Source: Pseudomonadota bacterium (GTDB taxonomy: Bacteria > Pseudomonadota > Gammaproteobacteria > UBA9339). Taken from it: a stretch of 64,000 nt of DNA. Below, piece by piece: positions 54,251 to 63,303 of this stretch. The DNA is taken from assembly GCA_021781615.1 (NCBI GenBank), contig JAJXWM010000007.1:1-64000 (forward strand), written 5' to 3'. Below the pieces are notes generated by a model. The model was not told the DNA's origin and did no database searches. It saw nothing but the letters and a program-made list of their open reading frames with translations. The position numbers were made by a program, and so were the translations under genes. Within the stretch, counting starts at the first letter, position 1; each line of letters starts with the position of its first letter.

Positions 54251-56263
54251 CTAGTTTCTAATCCCATATTGCTGGAGTAATGCATCTATTTTGGGCAGGC
54301 GACCACGAAATTTTTTGAATAAAACGAGCGGTTCTTCGGAGCCGCCAGTTTCTAAGATATAACTCAAAAACTCTTTGCCAACCCGCTGATTAAAAATACC
54401 ATGTTCAGTAAATTTTGAAAAAGCATCAGCTGCTAATACCTCAGCCCATTTGTAACTGTAATAACCGGCAGCATATGGACCAGCAAAAATATGTAAAAAA
54501 GAATGTAACGGTTGTCCATGTTTATAATTTGGTGTAACGCGAACTTTTTTCTGTATTTCGGTAATTATTTTTTTAAGGCGCTTGCTTGTTGGTGCCTCTT
54601 GTTCTAAGTGAAGGGTGAAGTCGATAAGTGAATACTCTAGCTGACGTAACATATGGATTGCCGCAAAATGATCATGACTTTTGAGTAATTTTTTTAATAG
54701 GGAGTGGGGCAGGGGTTTTTTAGTTATATAGTGTTTTGACAGCAATTTAATACTTTCTTTTTGCCAACCCCAATTTTCCATGAATTGACTTGCTATTTCG
54801 ACCGCATCCCATGGTATGCCTTTGATCCCTGAGGCGGCAATGTAATCAACTTTAGTTAAAAGATGTTGTAGGCAGTGACCAAATTCATGGAGTAGGGTTA
54901 GGACATCATCATGAGTTAATAGAGCCGGGGCATTATTTAGCGGTGGTGAAAAATTACAAACCAAAAAAGCGATGGGGGTTTGTATTTTCCTGTTTTTTAG
55001 AAGGTACCTTGTTTGGTAATCGTCCATCCAGGCGCCGCTCCGTTTATTTTCTCGACAATAAAGGTCGAGATAAAGCTTACTCTGGAGTTTTTGTTTACGG
55101 TCGTAGAGCTCGAAAAAGCGCACATCTTGGTGCCACGTACTTAGGCCCTTTTTTTCTTTAATGGTTATGCCATAGAGGCGCTTGATGATAGCAAATATAC
55201 CTTTTATTACCTGATCCTCTGGAAAGTAGGGGCGTAAATCTTCCTGCGATAAACTAAACTTTTTTTGGCGTAGTTTTTCTTCGTAATAAGCAAGGTCCCA
55301 GGGCTCGAGTTTTTTGATGCCCTGGAGGTTTTGCGCAAAATTCTTTAGTTCTTTGAGCTCTTTTTTTGCGCTTGGTAACGCTTTTTTTGCTAAATCATAG
55401 AGAAAATCTAACACTTCTTTGGTATTTTTTACCATTTTAGTGGCAATTGAATATTCAGCGTAGTTTTTACAAGAAATAAGTTTAGCTAGTTTAATTCTGA
55501 TTTTGAGAATTTCAGTAATAATTTTGCTGTTATCCCACTTTTGGTGCGCTAAATTAACCTTAGCAGCGCGAGTTGCATAAGCGATGTATACTTTCTTTCT
55601 TAAACTACGGGAATCGGCGAAAGTTATTAGTGCTTGATATGAAGGTTGATCAAGCGTAAAAAGCCACCCTTTTCGCTTTTTTTTACGTGCGGCTTCCTGT
55701 CCCATTGCTAGAGCATGCTCTGGCAGCCCTTTGGTTTCTTTTTTGGTTAAATAAAATTCATGGTTTTGTGTAGCTTCGGTAACGTTGTTCGAGAATTTAT
55801 TACTAAGTTTCGCAAGGTTCTGGTTTAGTTTAACAAAGAGCTTCTTTTTTGCTTTTGGTAAAGCAACACCAGAAAGTTGGAAATCACGGAGTTTGTCTTT
55901 AAGGATTTTTTTCTGTACGTTGTCTAAAGAGGTATATTCTTGGCTTTTTGTAAGGTTATTAACCGCCGCATAAATTTGGGGGTCTTGCGCTATTTCGGCA
56001 AAGTATTTAGTGACCAGCGGTAAGCACTTTTCGTAAGCAGCGCGAATTTCTTTTGTTCCGAGGACAATATTTAAGTGAGATATAGTGGTCCAAGCAAAGC
56101 TTAGGCGTTCATTAATGACTTCAAGGGGAGCAATAAAATTATCCCAGGTATATTTTTTTTGCGCCAACAATTTTTCGATTATTCGCAGATTTTTTTTGAG
56201 CATTTTGGTGATAATTGGCTGAAAATGTTTGGGTAATATCTTATTGAAACTAAGTGGCTTCAT
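54251..56263 (-). CDS. prlC: M3-family oligopeptidase A
   Basis: 670 residues (E. coli PrlC 680). Zinc site HEFGH at 459-463, third ligand Glu about 25 residues further on, and the substrate loop FAGPYAAGYYSYKWAEVLAADAF near the end. It degrades signal peptides and small peptides in the cytoplasm. The ATG at 56263 overlaps the coaX end; a TTG at 56269 has AAGGA at better spacing and cannot be excluded. The N-terminal half is unusually rich in Lys (many KK pairs). Confidence 0.9.
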   Translation of the reverse strand: MKPLSFNKILPKHFQPIITKMLKKNLRIIEKLLAQKKYTWDNFIAPLEVINERLSFAWTTISHLNIVLGTKEIRAAYEKCLPLVTKYFAEIAQDPQIYAAVNNLTKSQEYTSLDNVQKKILKDKLRDFQLSGVALPKAKKKLFVKLNQNLAKLSNKFSNNVTEATQNHEFYLTKKETKGLPEHALAMGQEAARKKKRKGWLFTLDQPSYQALITFADSRSLRKKVYIAYATRAAKVNLAHQKWDNSKIITEILKIRIKLAKLISCKNYAEYSIATKMVKNTKEVLDFLYDLAKKALPSAKKELKELKNFAQNLQGIKKLEPWDLAYYEEKLRQKKFSLSQEDLRPYFPEDQVIKGIFAIIKRLYGITIKEKKGLSTWHQDVRFFELYDRKQKLQSKLYLDLYCRENKRSGAWMDDYQTRYLLKNRKIQTPIAFLVCNFSPPLNNAPALLTHDDVLTLLHEFGHCLQHLLTKVDYIAASGIKGIPWDAVEIASQFMENWGWQKESIKLLSKHYITKKPLPHSLLKKLLKSHDHFAAIHMLRQLEYSLIDFTLHLEQEAPTSKRLKKIITEIQKKVRVTPNYKHGQPLHSFLHIFAGPYAAGYYSYKWAEVLAADAFSKFTEHGIFNQRVGKEFLSYILETGGSEEPLVLFKKFRGRLPKIDALLQQYGIRN

Positions 56264-57017
56264 AAGCAATCTTTATTCCTTGCAGAACCAAATCAGGTTC
56301 TAGATGATGAAAAAGTTTTTCGTGTTTGAAAAGGTGGGCAAATCCTCCCGTAGCGATTAGTAGTGGTGGATTTTTAGGAAAAACTTCCGCAGTGATGTTG
56401 GTGGTTATTTCTTTAATGGCGCCGAGGTGGCCAAAAAATAGTCCAGCTTGAATACTTTCAGTAGTGGAGCGTCCTAGTGCTTTCTTCGGGGCGTTAATTT
56501 GTACCGGAAAGAGTTTGGCGGCGTTCATTTGGAGCGAGTTCATGGCGGTAGACATTCCCGGAATAAAAGTAGCTCCGAGATATTCTTTATTTTTAGCGGC
56601 GGCAGCGATAGTGGTGACGGTGCCAAGATCAACGACAATAAGATTTTTTTGGGGGTGCTGATCAATGGCGGCGATGATGCCGGCGATAATGTCAGCGCCG
56701 TTTTCGCTAGGATTTTTGGTGATAAATTTAATTTTAGATTTTGTGGTGTGATCTAAGACAAATGGATCGATTTTAAAATATTTTTTACAGGCTGCTTTTA
56801 ATGAGTAATCGATCGATGGTACTACCGAGCAAAGCGCGATCATTTTTACTTCTTTGGGGTCAAAGCCATTTTCTTTGAGGACCGTTTTTAAAAAAATGCC
56901 TAATTGATCTGAGGTGATATTGCTATATGTGGCATGACGAAAGCGAAGCGCTAATTTATTATTTCTAAATACGCCACCAAAAATATGAGAGTTACCAATG
57001 TCTAAGCAAAGGAGCAT
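56250..57017 (-). CDS. coaX: Type III pantothenate kinase
   Basis: 255 residues of the ASKHA fold: LCLDIGNSHIFGGVF, the SENGADIIAGIIAA pantothenate region, VVDLGTVTT and GATFIPGMSTAMNSL. Catalyses the first step of CoA synthesis and needs a monovalent cation. Legionella and Coxiella relatives also use CoaX rather than CoaA. It overlaps the oligopeptidase gene by about 14-20 bp, so the two are coupled. Confidence 0.93.
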   Translation of the reverse strand: MLLCLDIGNSHIFGGVFRNNKLALRFRHATYSNITSDQLGIFLKTVLKENGFDPKEVKMIALCSVVPSIDYSLKAACKKYFKIDPFVLDHTTKSKIKFITKNPSENGADIIAGIIAAIDQHPQKNLIVVDLGTVTTIAAAAKNKEYLGATFIPGMSTAMNSLQMNAAKLFPVQINAPKKALGRSTTESIQAGLFFGHLGAIKEITTNITAEVFPKNPPLLIATGGFAHLFKHEKLFHHLEPDLVLQGIKIAYEAT

Positions 57018-57292
57018 AAGCGAATATTAGCAAATTATTATGAGGAATTCATGGAATTTTTGTTAAGCGAGGTTTCGTGGGGTATTTATGGCGCGGTAGG
57101 CGCGGGTTGCCGGGGAAAACCATAAGTTGTCTCCGGCGTGATCATTTCAATAACTACTATTGCTGATGACTATGATGTTGGCCATTGTAGTACCATAGTG
57201 CCAATGCTCCCCCACCACCAGCTAACGCGGCAGCCAGGATGGTTGGAAAAAAGTGATTTTATATGCAGCCTGGGAGTTTCTGACGATTTACC

Positions 57293-57523
57293 GGCGTTAA
57301 TGGAATGGTTCCTGCCTAAAGTTATTATCGAATAATTATAATCTAAATTTCCTCGCAGCTTGCTGCGAGGACAAAGCGATGGGGGATTCCCAAGGGGGAG
57401 AAGCGCAGCTCTCCCCCTTGGGCGAGCCCGGGGTTCATACCCCGGGCGAAGTCAGAAAATTGATTATTCTGGCTTATTTAAGAGCCGTTTAAAACTTTAG
57501 GCAGGAACCATTCCATTAACGCC
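57293..57523. repeat. Perfect 29-bp inverted repeat enclosing a family-A palindrome
   Basis: Arms at 57293-57321 (GGCGTTAATGGAATGGTTCC...) and 57495-57523 are exactly complementary, and 173 bp between them contain the whole family-A element at 57340-57465. A 65-codon frame across the left arm is not believed to be a gene. The rest of the 57018-57640 interval has no credible gene. Confidence 0.85.
57340..57465 (+). repeat. Family-A dispersed palindrome, full copy
   Basis: Three hairpins: CCTCGCAGCTTGCTGCGAGG, CCAAGGGGGAGAAGCGCAGC with TCTCCCCCTTGG, and GCCCGGGG-TTCAT-ACCCCGGGC, ending GAAGTCAGAAAATTGATT. The clearest reference copy of the family. Confidence 0.9.
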
Positions 57524-57641
57524 CGACTTAGCTAACAAATGGTAATCAAGATCAAATAAAGTGTAGGATAAATGAAAAACATTTTAAGCATTTCTTAATA
57601 TTTAGGTACTATACTTAAAAATAAATAAGGAGGGAATGTTT

Positions 57642-58178
57642 ATGAAGATGTTAACACGTTGTTTTACTAAAGTTATTTTTGTTATGTTTTGTTTATTAGT
57701 GTCGCTATACAATCAGTATTGTTATGCATTAACCGCGCAAATGGAATTAGTTATAGGATGTGAATCGTCGCCTCAGGCAATCTATTGGCATCGTTTTGAT
57801 GGCCAATCAGATACCCAATATAGTCTTACGACGATAGGTATGAAAGTGGATGAAGCATTAGTTGATTGGAATGGTCCTGTAAGTGTGTTAGCTCATTGTA
57901 TACCGTTTCTTGGACATTCATCAGTAGACATGTTTCCGCCGTCAAAAGTTTTTCCCACTTTAACTTGTCCAAAAGGGCATGGAATTGAAGTGGCAATGAT
58001 ACAGCCTAACGATACGAATCACGCCAAATATCAATACGTTGGTACGCTAACAGTAACTCAAGATGATGAAATAGAAAAATCCAAGAATATCACAAATTAT
58101 GATACCTTCATAGGATCGCCAAATTATGATAACTTCAGAGAGTCGTCAATTACCAAAGTACTATCTGCTCTAATCTAA
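57642..58178 (+). CDS. Exported protein of unknown function
   Basis: 178 residues from ATG 57642, which has AAGGAGGG at good spacing; the ATG at 57636 is too close to it. Signal peptide (KVIFVMFCLLVSLYNQYCYA). The mature part has four or five Cys (GCESS, AHCIPF, LTCPKG) that may form disulfides, and a compact beta-rich look (MELVIGCESSPQAIYWHRF; GTLTVTQDDE). No family recognised. It begins an accessory stretch with the 493-residue gene that follows. Confidence 0.65.
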   Translation: MKMLTRCFTKVIFVMFCLLVSLYNQYCYALTAQMELVIGCESSPQAIYWHRFDGQSDTQYSLTTIGMKVDEALVDWNGPVSVLAHCIPFLGHSSVDMFPPSKVFPTLTCPKGHGIEVAMIQPNDTNHAKYQYVGTLTVTQDDEIEKSKNITNYDTFIGSPNYDNFRESSITKVLSALI

Positions 58179-58342
58179 GCATTAGTTCTTAGGTTCAAGG
58201 CGCAAAAGTATATTTTATTGGTTTTTGTTAGCCATTGTGGGTAAAATCAATGGATTTTTGGTATTGGTAGTTAAGTTCGCCAGATTTAAAAGTTTTTTAT
58301 TAAGTTACATGAATAATTATTATAACTTAGGAACAATTAAGT

Positions 58343-59824
58343 ATGTACAGTTCACAAACAGACCAGATAGTAATAAAAGCCACGACAAAAGCTTTCCCAA
58401 CTCATAAAAGCTTTATGGCAGGTGTCATGATGAGTGCTCGACGGGTAGCTAAAAAACACGATATTCCACTTTCCCAAGACGCTTTTAGCATGATTGCTGA
58501 TAGCGAAGGAACAAAATTGGTGTGTCGTTTGGATAGAAACGATCCCCTCTATCAGCCGATAATTGCAGATATATATACCTATGTAAAAAAGAACGTAAAT
58601 GAAAGAGTGACAATTAGTCCCCCAGACAAGGGCTTTAAGTCAGAAGAAGAAATTGCTGATGAGGGGAAGCAAGCGGCTATATATAGAAAAATAGAAGCAG
58701 TGCATATGGATGGCTATAAACTCTTTATTCGAACCGACAATAAACCTAATGTAATAACTTCATCTTTACCTAATGTAAAGAATTCCCCTGCTCAACATAT
58801 GCTCTTGAGTGGCGATATGTCTGATAATTGCCAGGATAGTGGTTATCTTAGTCTATTTGACATGATCAACTCTGAATCAGCCGGATATAAAGCCGCTGTT
58901 GAAATACTAAGCTCTCATCTTCATTTTATTTTTATCCCTGAGAAAGTGAAGGAGATAACTCTTGAGAGCCTGACTGTTGCAAATGAATTTCGTCCACAAG
59001 ATAGATCTTCATTGTTATTAAATACTGCAATGGTACCAAAAACATTTAGGAAGAAAGTAGAGACAGATTCTTGGCACTCTGGCAAAGGTGATGGAGAACT
59101 TATTGCTACTAAAGCTGGTGGTGATACCAGAGTAGTAGACGTACATGAAACTCTTTTTTGTGGTGATTGGCCTAATGATATAATTGAAATTACGTTAATA
59201 AGAAGCGCGCAAACACTGAAAATAATTTCAGATACACTTAAGGTAGCAAAAAGTATCGCTGAAGTATACGTTAGAGTAAAAGGACTTATAGAAGAAAAAA
59301 CAATACAAGGTGAGATAATAAAACAGCAAGATGGTAAACTAATACCAGTACCTGCTCCAGCCCCAGATTATGTTTTTGCAGCATTGCCAATCACCACCCC
59401 ACCTACAAAAATAAAGAGGGGATTATACGGTGAACCGTCACCAAAATATCCAAGAGTCGCGGCAACGCCGACACTATCTCTACAGCAGCAGGCAGCTGCA
59501 TTAGCTCAAACGGCCGCTGCACAGCAGCAACGGCTGACAGAAACTTATTTAGAGAGAGAGGCAATTTTTTTTGGCACAAGATACGTAGATGGTTTTGATG
59601 AAGGTAGCACAAAAAATATAGAAGCAATAAAAACAATATTAATAGGTTGTGACGAGGAAAAAATAGAACAGTTAAAAATACTATGTAGTAATAAAAGTGA
59701 AAATGGTACAAAAAAGATGTCTTTACAAAAATTTATACTTTTTATGAAACTAAAAGCACTGGGTGAAAAAAAAGATGATGAAGTTAATCAGCCACCATCA
59801 CCTGTTCCAGTATTTCTTAGGTAA
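58343..59824 (+). CDS. Cytoplasmic protein of unknown function, possible Dot/Icm substrate
   Basis: 493 residues, no signal peptide or membrane helix. Mixed alpha/beta N-terminal 330 residues with no known motif, a Pro-rich linker (PVPAPAPDYVFAALPITTPPT), an Ala/Gln coiled-coil (LQQQAAALAQTAAAQQQ at about 375-400) and a helical C-terminus ending with Lys/Glu/Asp-rich EKKDDEVN and PPSPVPVFLR. A C-terminal 30-residue segment with an acidic patch and a hydrophobic last position is compatible with Dot/Icm signals but is not proof. AT-rich, alone in an accessory region. No Shine-Dalgarno stands out before the ATG. Confidence 0.6.
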   Translation: MYSSQTDQIVIKATTKAFPTHKSFMAGVMMSARRVAKKHDIPLSQDAFSMIADSEGTKLVCRLDRNDPLYQPIIADIYTYVKKNVNERVTISPPDKGFKSEEEIADEGKQAAIYRKIEAVHMDGYKLFIRTDNKPNVITSSLPNVKNSPAQHMLLSGDMSDNCQDSGYLSLFDMINSESAGYKAAVEILSSHLHFIFIPEKVKEITLESLTVANEFRPQDRSSLLLNTAMVPKTFRKKVETDSWHSGKGDGELIATKAGGDTRVVDVHETLFCGDWPNDIIEITLIRSAQTLKIISDTLKVAKSIAEVYVRVKGLIEEKTIQGEIIKQQDGKLIPVPAPAPDYVFAALPITTPPTKIKRGLYGEPSPKYPRVAATPTLSLQQQAAALAQTAAAQQQRLTETYLEREAIFFGTRYVDGFDEGSTKNIEAIKTILIGCDEEKIEQLKILCSNKSENGTKKMSLQKFILFMKLKALGEKKDDEVNQPPSPVPVFLR

Positions 59825-59877
59825 GTCGCTAAGAATTTCATCTATGATTTATTTAGCCCGCATTATCCTCTTAACAT

Positions 59878-59940
59878 AAGAGGGAGTGATATACAGCCTA
59901 AGCTGAGCGCTTTTTGCGAGCAGCGGGGCTGGGTGTGTGA
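59878..59940. repeat. REP-like palindrome, solo copy
   Basis: AGAGGGAGTGATATACAGCC, then TAAGCTGAGCG, CTTTTTGCGAGCAGCGGGGCTGGG. Same core order (AGCC-TAA..GAGCG-TTTTGCGAG-GGCTGGG) as the palindromes around the HUH transposases. It abuts the stop of the thaumatin-like pseudogene. Confidence 0.65.
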
Positions 59941-60631
59941 TCATTTCAATAGAGCCCTTTCAAAAACCATAAGAGCTACTTGATTTCCAGCAATAAATCG
60001 GTAGAACAAGTAATCTGGCACGCTGCTTGGTATATTGATGTCCCAGGAGCATTTTGGAACATTGGTTAATGGGACCTCTCCCCCTGGGTTACCGCACCAG
60101 TATAAGCTTTCTTTGGGATCAGTGGGCGGAGAAGCAAAACTTGTTCCTGGTTGTGGTACAGGTTTAAATTCTATAGGGGCGTTATAACCGTCAAGTATAG
60201 ATATATCGTAGGTATCTTTTCCATTAAGAAGCATTGTAATTTCAGGTTTGGTCCATGGGGTATCAAAGCCAATGGAATAAGGGAGACCGCCTGGGCGTGG
60301 CTTCGTGCAGTTAGGCTGTCCAGGATCTTTGGGGTCGGCGGGATTAGTTCCTGATTTGCAATTGGCAGAGTCACAATACAATAGATCACCTGTTTCTGTG
60401 CAATCCTTACGCCCGGCCATACTGCCACTCCAAACTTGCCCAAGAAGTCTTAGGTCTGGTGTAGTGCCTGAGAATGAAATGGTAACCGACTTTGTTTGGG
60501 TTTTTTCTAGTTTGTAGTCGGATGCTGTACTGTCCCCTTTTGTTGGATGATTCCAATAACTATTCTGCTGGTTGCGGCAGTTTTAACCTGAAGAGATTAG
60601 CTGTTCTTGGGCCACCTGGTGTTATTTTTAC
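59941..60631 (-). pseudogene. Thaumatin-like protein, frameshifted and without start
   Basis: Reading from 60582 down to 59941 gives a long open frame with thaumatin-family features in order: NSYWN, ASDYKLEKTQTKSVTISF, QVWSGSMAGRKDC (cf. RIWGRTGC), GDLLYCDSANC (cf. GKCATGDC) and DTYDISILDGYNAPIEF (cf. DFYDVSLVDGFNLP). There is a stop just upstream at 60583-60585. The missing N-terminal part appears in another frame (60631-60567: LFRLKLPQPAE), so a frameshift near 60570 broke the gene, and that frame is itself closed upstream at 60632. No signal peptide or start remains. The internal ATG at 60420 would give a headless 159-residue protein. Confidence 0.65.
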
Positions 60632-60699
60632 TTAGGGAGTTGTGCGTCTAAAATCTGGCAACCATATTAAAAAGGGATGAAACTGGATAAAAATACAAA

Positions 60700-60833
60700 A
60701 ATGGAAACCTCAAAAACCAAAAAACACTTCAATTTAGCTGCAAAACTTTATAGTAAAATTTTATTTTGATTGGATTCCCGCTAGAAGCATGCGGGAATGA
60801 CGTTTACTTTCGGATTGCGACAGCCCCTTTCAT
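60700..60833. repeat. Family-B dispersed repeat, copy 1
   Basis: Contains AAAATTTTATTTTGATTGGA, the hairpin ATTCCCGC-TAGAAGCAT-GCGGGAAT, then GACGTTTACTTTCGGATTGC and GACAGCCCC. It matches 63637-63712 with few changes. The final CGGATTGCGACAGCCCC is the inverse of GGGGCTGTCGCAATCCG at 62529. The rest of the gap before 60935 shows no gene. Confidence 0.75.
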
Positions 60834-60934
60834 GATCTGCGGTATGTAAAAATATAATATAGCCTGTAAATATTATCAATCTAAATGTTATATGTTATTG
60901 TAACATTTCTAATAGTATTTAAAGAGAGTAATGC

Positions 60935-62473
60935 ATGAGTAAGAAAAAAGACCTTAACAATTATAATATGCTTTTTTCTGCATCGAAAGAAATCCAAACC
61001 CTAAAGGGGGTGTCGTATATGTTACAGTGGGATCAAGATACATATATGCCCTTTAATGCCATAGATATAAGAGCAAGGCAAATTGCTTTATTAGACACCA
61101 TTATTCATGAAAAACAAACTAATGAATTTTATACTACCATACTAAAAAAAATGGTTAATTTAAAGACAGGAAGAGTGCTGGCAACGACGTTGAGTGCCGA
61201 AAAAAAATCAGCACTTAAAGAATGGCACCGTACATACGTTAAATCTACATTTTTACCTAAAGATTTTATTGAAAAATTTTCTATTTTAACCTCAGCGGGA
61301 AGACATGCATGGGTTGTTGCTCGTCAAGAAAATAATTTTCTTGAATTTAAACCGTATTTAGAACGTATTGTGGCAATGTGTCGGGAAAAAGCAGAACTTT
61401 TGAAATATCAAGATCACCCCTATGATGCGTTACTTGATGAATATGAACCAAGGTGGACAACCAATGAAGCTGAACAGTTATTTTCTGGACTTAAAGAACC
61501 GTTAGTAAATCTTTTGAAACTTATAGCTGCCAAACCTAAACCAAATGATGGCTACCTTTTCGGTTCTTTTGCTAAGGATAAGCAACTTAGCTTTTCTAAG
61601 CTTTTGTTAGAAAAAATGGGGTTTGATTTAAGTTGCGGGCGCTTGGATCTTTCTGCTCATCCTAGCACAATAGGTTTGCATCCTACTGATGTTCGTTTAA
61701 CAACTGCAATTCATCCTAGCTCCCTAATGTCTAATATTTATTCAACAATACATGAAGTTGGGCATGGATTATACGAGTTGGGATTGCCAAAAGATTTATA
61801 TGGTTCCCCTCTCTGCGAAACAATTTCCCTAGGTGTCCATGAAAGTCAATCTCGCCTATGGGAAGCTCAATTGGGACATGGTCTGCCATTTTGGCAATAC
61901 TTTTTCCCTGAATTAAAAAAAGAGTTCCCGTCTGTTTTAGAAACAATTTCTTTAGAGCAGTTCTATACAGCCATTAATAAAGTGATTCCGGGAGCTATAC
62001 GTACTGAAGCTGATGAGATATCTTATAATTTACATATTATACTTCGGTTTGAAATAGAGAAATCTCTAATAGAAGGAACTTTGGCAATAAATGATATTCC
62101 AGAAGCTTGGAACAGTAAAATGCAACAATATTTAAATGTCAAAGTCAAAAATAACGCAGAAGGTTGCTTGCAAGATATTCACTGGTCTATGGGGGCTTTT
62201 GGTTATTTTCCAACCTATACCTTAGGTAACTTATATGCAGCGCAGTTATTCGCTACCATCAAAAAGCAATATCCCAATTGGAAGAATAAGGTTGCACAGG
62301 GTAGTTTCATGTTTATTAAAGAATGGTTAAATACTAATATATTTCGATATGGCAAACGTTATTCTTCACAAGAACTGGTTAAAAAGGCAACAGATAATCA
62401 ATTGGCAGTAAGCTGTTTTATTAAGTACCTTTATGATAAGTACAAAAAAATATATAAATTGGAGCTGGTTTGA
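60935..62473 (+). CDS. Carboxypeptidase Taq (M32) family metallopeptidase
   Basis: 512 residues, the usual M32 length. Zinc site HEVGH at 273-277 and the third ligand in HESQSR at 302-307; other family features are MLQWDQDTYMP at the N-terminus, AHPSTIGLHPTDVRLTT and the DIHWSMGAFGYFPTYTLGN stretch near the C-terminus. It removes C-terminal residues from peptides in the cytoplasm; M32 enzymes occur in several Legionella and Coxiella relatives. GAGAG lies upstream of the ATG. Family-B repeat ends lie on both sides of the gene, suggesting a mobile neighbourhood. Confidence 0.92.
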   Translation: MSKKKDLNNYNMLFSASKEIQTLKGVSYMLQWDQDTYMPFNAIDIRARQIALLDTIIHEKQTNEFYTTILKKMVNLKTGRVLATTLSAEKKSALKEWHRTYVKSTFLPKDFIEKFSILTSAGRHAWVVARQENNFLEFKPYLERIVAMCREKAELLKYQDHPYDALLDEYEPRWTTNEAEQLFSGLKEPLVNLLKLIAAKPKPNDGYLFGSFAKDKQLSFSKLLLEKMGFDLSCGRLDLSAHPSTIGLHPTDVRLTTAIHPSSLMSNIYSTIHEVGHGLYELGLPKDLYGSPLCETISLGVHESQSRLWEAQLGHGLPFWQYFFPELKKEFPSVLETISLEQFYTAINKVIPGAIRTEADEISYNLHIILRFEIEKSLIEGTLAINDIPEAWNSKMQQYLNVKVKNNAEGCLQDIHWSMGAFGYFPTYTLGNLYAAQLFATIKKQYPNWKNKVAQGSFMFIKEWLNTNIFRYGKRYSSQELVKKATDNQLAVSCFIKYLYDKYKKIYKLELV

Positions 62474-62570
62474 GTTGTCCCAAATAATAAACCTTGAGAT
62501 TGTTGTTAGCTATCTTGAATTTTATACATGGGGCTGTCGCAATCCGAGGTTTTAAAAAATATTTTTTATC

Positions 62571-62685
62571 AACTCCACGCCCGAAGGGCCAAATTATGAT
62601 AGCCTGGCTCAAGCAACGCGCTGTTTGCGTTGCGTAGGGCTGGGACGTGCATGCGGCAAAACCAAGCCCAACGGGCGAAATTAAT
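62571..62685 (+). repeat. Left 110-bp inverted repeat around transposase 2
   Basis: CACGCCCGAAGGGCCAAATT, ATGATAGCCTGGCTCAAGC, AACGCGCTGTTTGCGTT, GTAGGGCTGGGACGTGC, CAAAACCAAGCCCAACGGGCG. The reverse complement of 63191-63303 reads almost the same along its whole length. It is itself a REP-like hairpin (AGCCTGGCTC... GGGCTGGG). Confidence 0.85.
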
Positions 62686-62687
62686 AA

Positions 62688-63140
62688 TCAATCTATTGGA
62701 TATCTGCTATCAATTACAACCTGATGTTTTTTTAATAAACCATGAAATTCCTCCATAAATGTTCTTTTTTGATGATGCTGTTTTTGATTGCTAACATAAT
62801 TACAAACAATATCTCTGTGACTAGAGCTGACTGAAAATGCACCATAACCAGGTTGCCAATAAAATTCTTGATATTTTATGCCTTTGGTTTTGATCCATTT
62901 AGATGAGCTGGTTTTTATTTCCTCAACCATTTTACTAATAGATAAATTTTTGGCCATGACACACAAGACATGAATATGATCTTCAGTACCACCTATGCGT
63001 AGCGATTGGCAATTATGATTTTGTAAAATTTTAGCTATATATAAATAAAGCTCATGATTAATTTCATCATCAAGATATGGGATTCTATTTTTAGTCCCAA
63101 AGACAATATGAGCTAATAAGCTGGTTAATGATTGCGCCAT
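62688..63140 (-). CDS. IS200-type / REP-associated HUH transposase, copy 2
   Basis: 150 residues, the same length as the copy at 20178 and about 63% identical by eye. HUH motif HIH at 55-57 (TEDHIHVLC), catalytic Tyr115 in CNYVSNQ. The gene is enclosed by 110-bp inverted repeats (62571-62685 and 63191-63303), each a palindrome of the family found at 20-22, 30, 47.5 and 59.9 kb. All catalytic residues are intact. No TnpB-like gene is present. Confidence 0.9.
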   Translation of the reverse strand: MAQSLTSLLAHIVFGTKNRIPYLDDEINHELYLYIAKILQNHNCQSLRIGGTEDHIHVLCVMAKNLSISKMVEEIKTSSSKWIKTKGIKYQEFYWQPGYGAFSVSSSHRDIVCNYVSNQKQHHQKRTFMEEFHGLLKKHQVVIDSRYPID

Positions 63141-63190
63141 ATGATTATTTTATGGCTTTATGCAACAATAAAAAATACCGTAGTTTATAC

Positions 63191-63303
63191 TATAACGCCC
63201 GCTGGGCTTGGTTTTGTCGTATACACGTCCCTAGCCCTGCACAACGCAAACAACGCGTTGTTTGAGCTAGGCTATCAGAATTTGGCCCTTCGGGCGTGGA
63301 TTT
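63191..63303 (-). repeat. Right 110-bp inverted repeat around transposase 2
   Basis: Inverse partner of 62571-62685: CGCCCGCTGGGCTTGGTTTT, GTCCCTAGCCCTGCACAACG, CAAACAACGCGTTGTTTGAG, CTAGGCTATCAGAATTTGGC and CCTTCGGGCGTGGA. Between its end and 63600 I see no credible gene. Confidence 0.85.

Noticed and set aside
57138-57335. 65-codon frame upstream of the 29-bp inverted repeat
   Set aside because: Partly made of the inverted repeat arm; no ribosome site or similarity.
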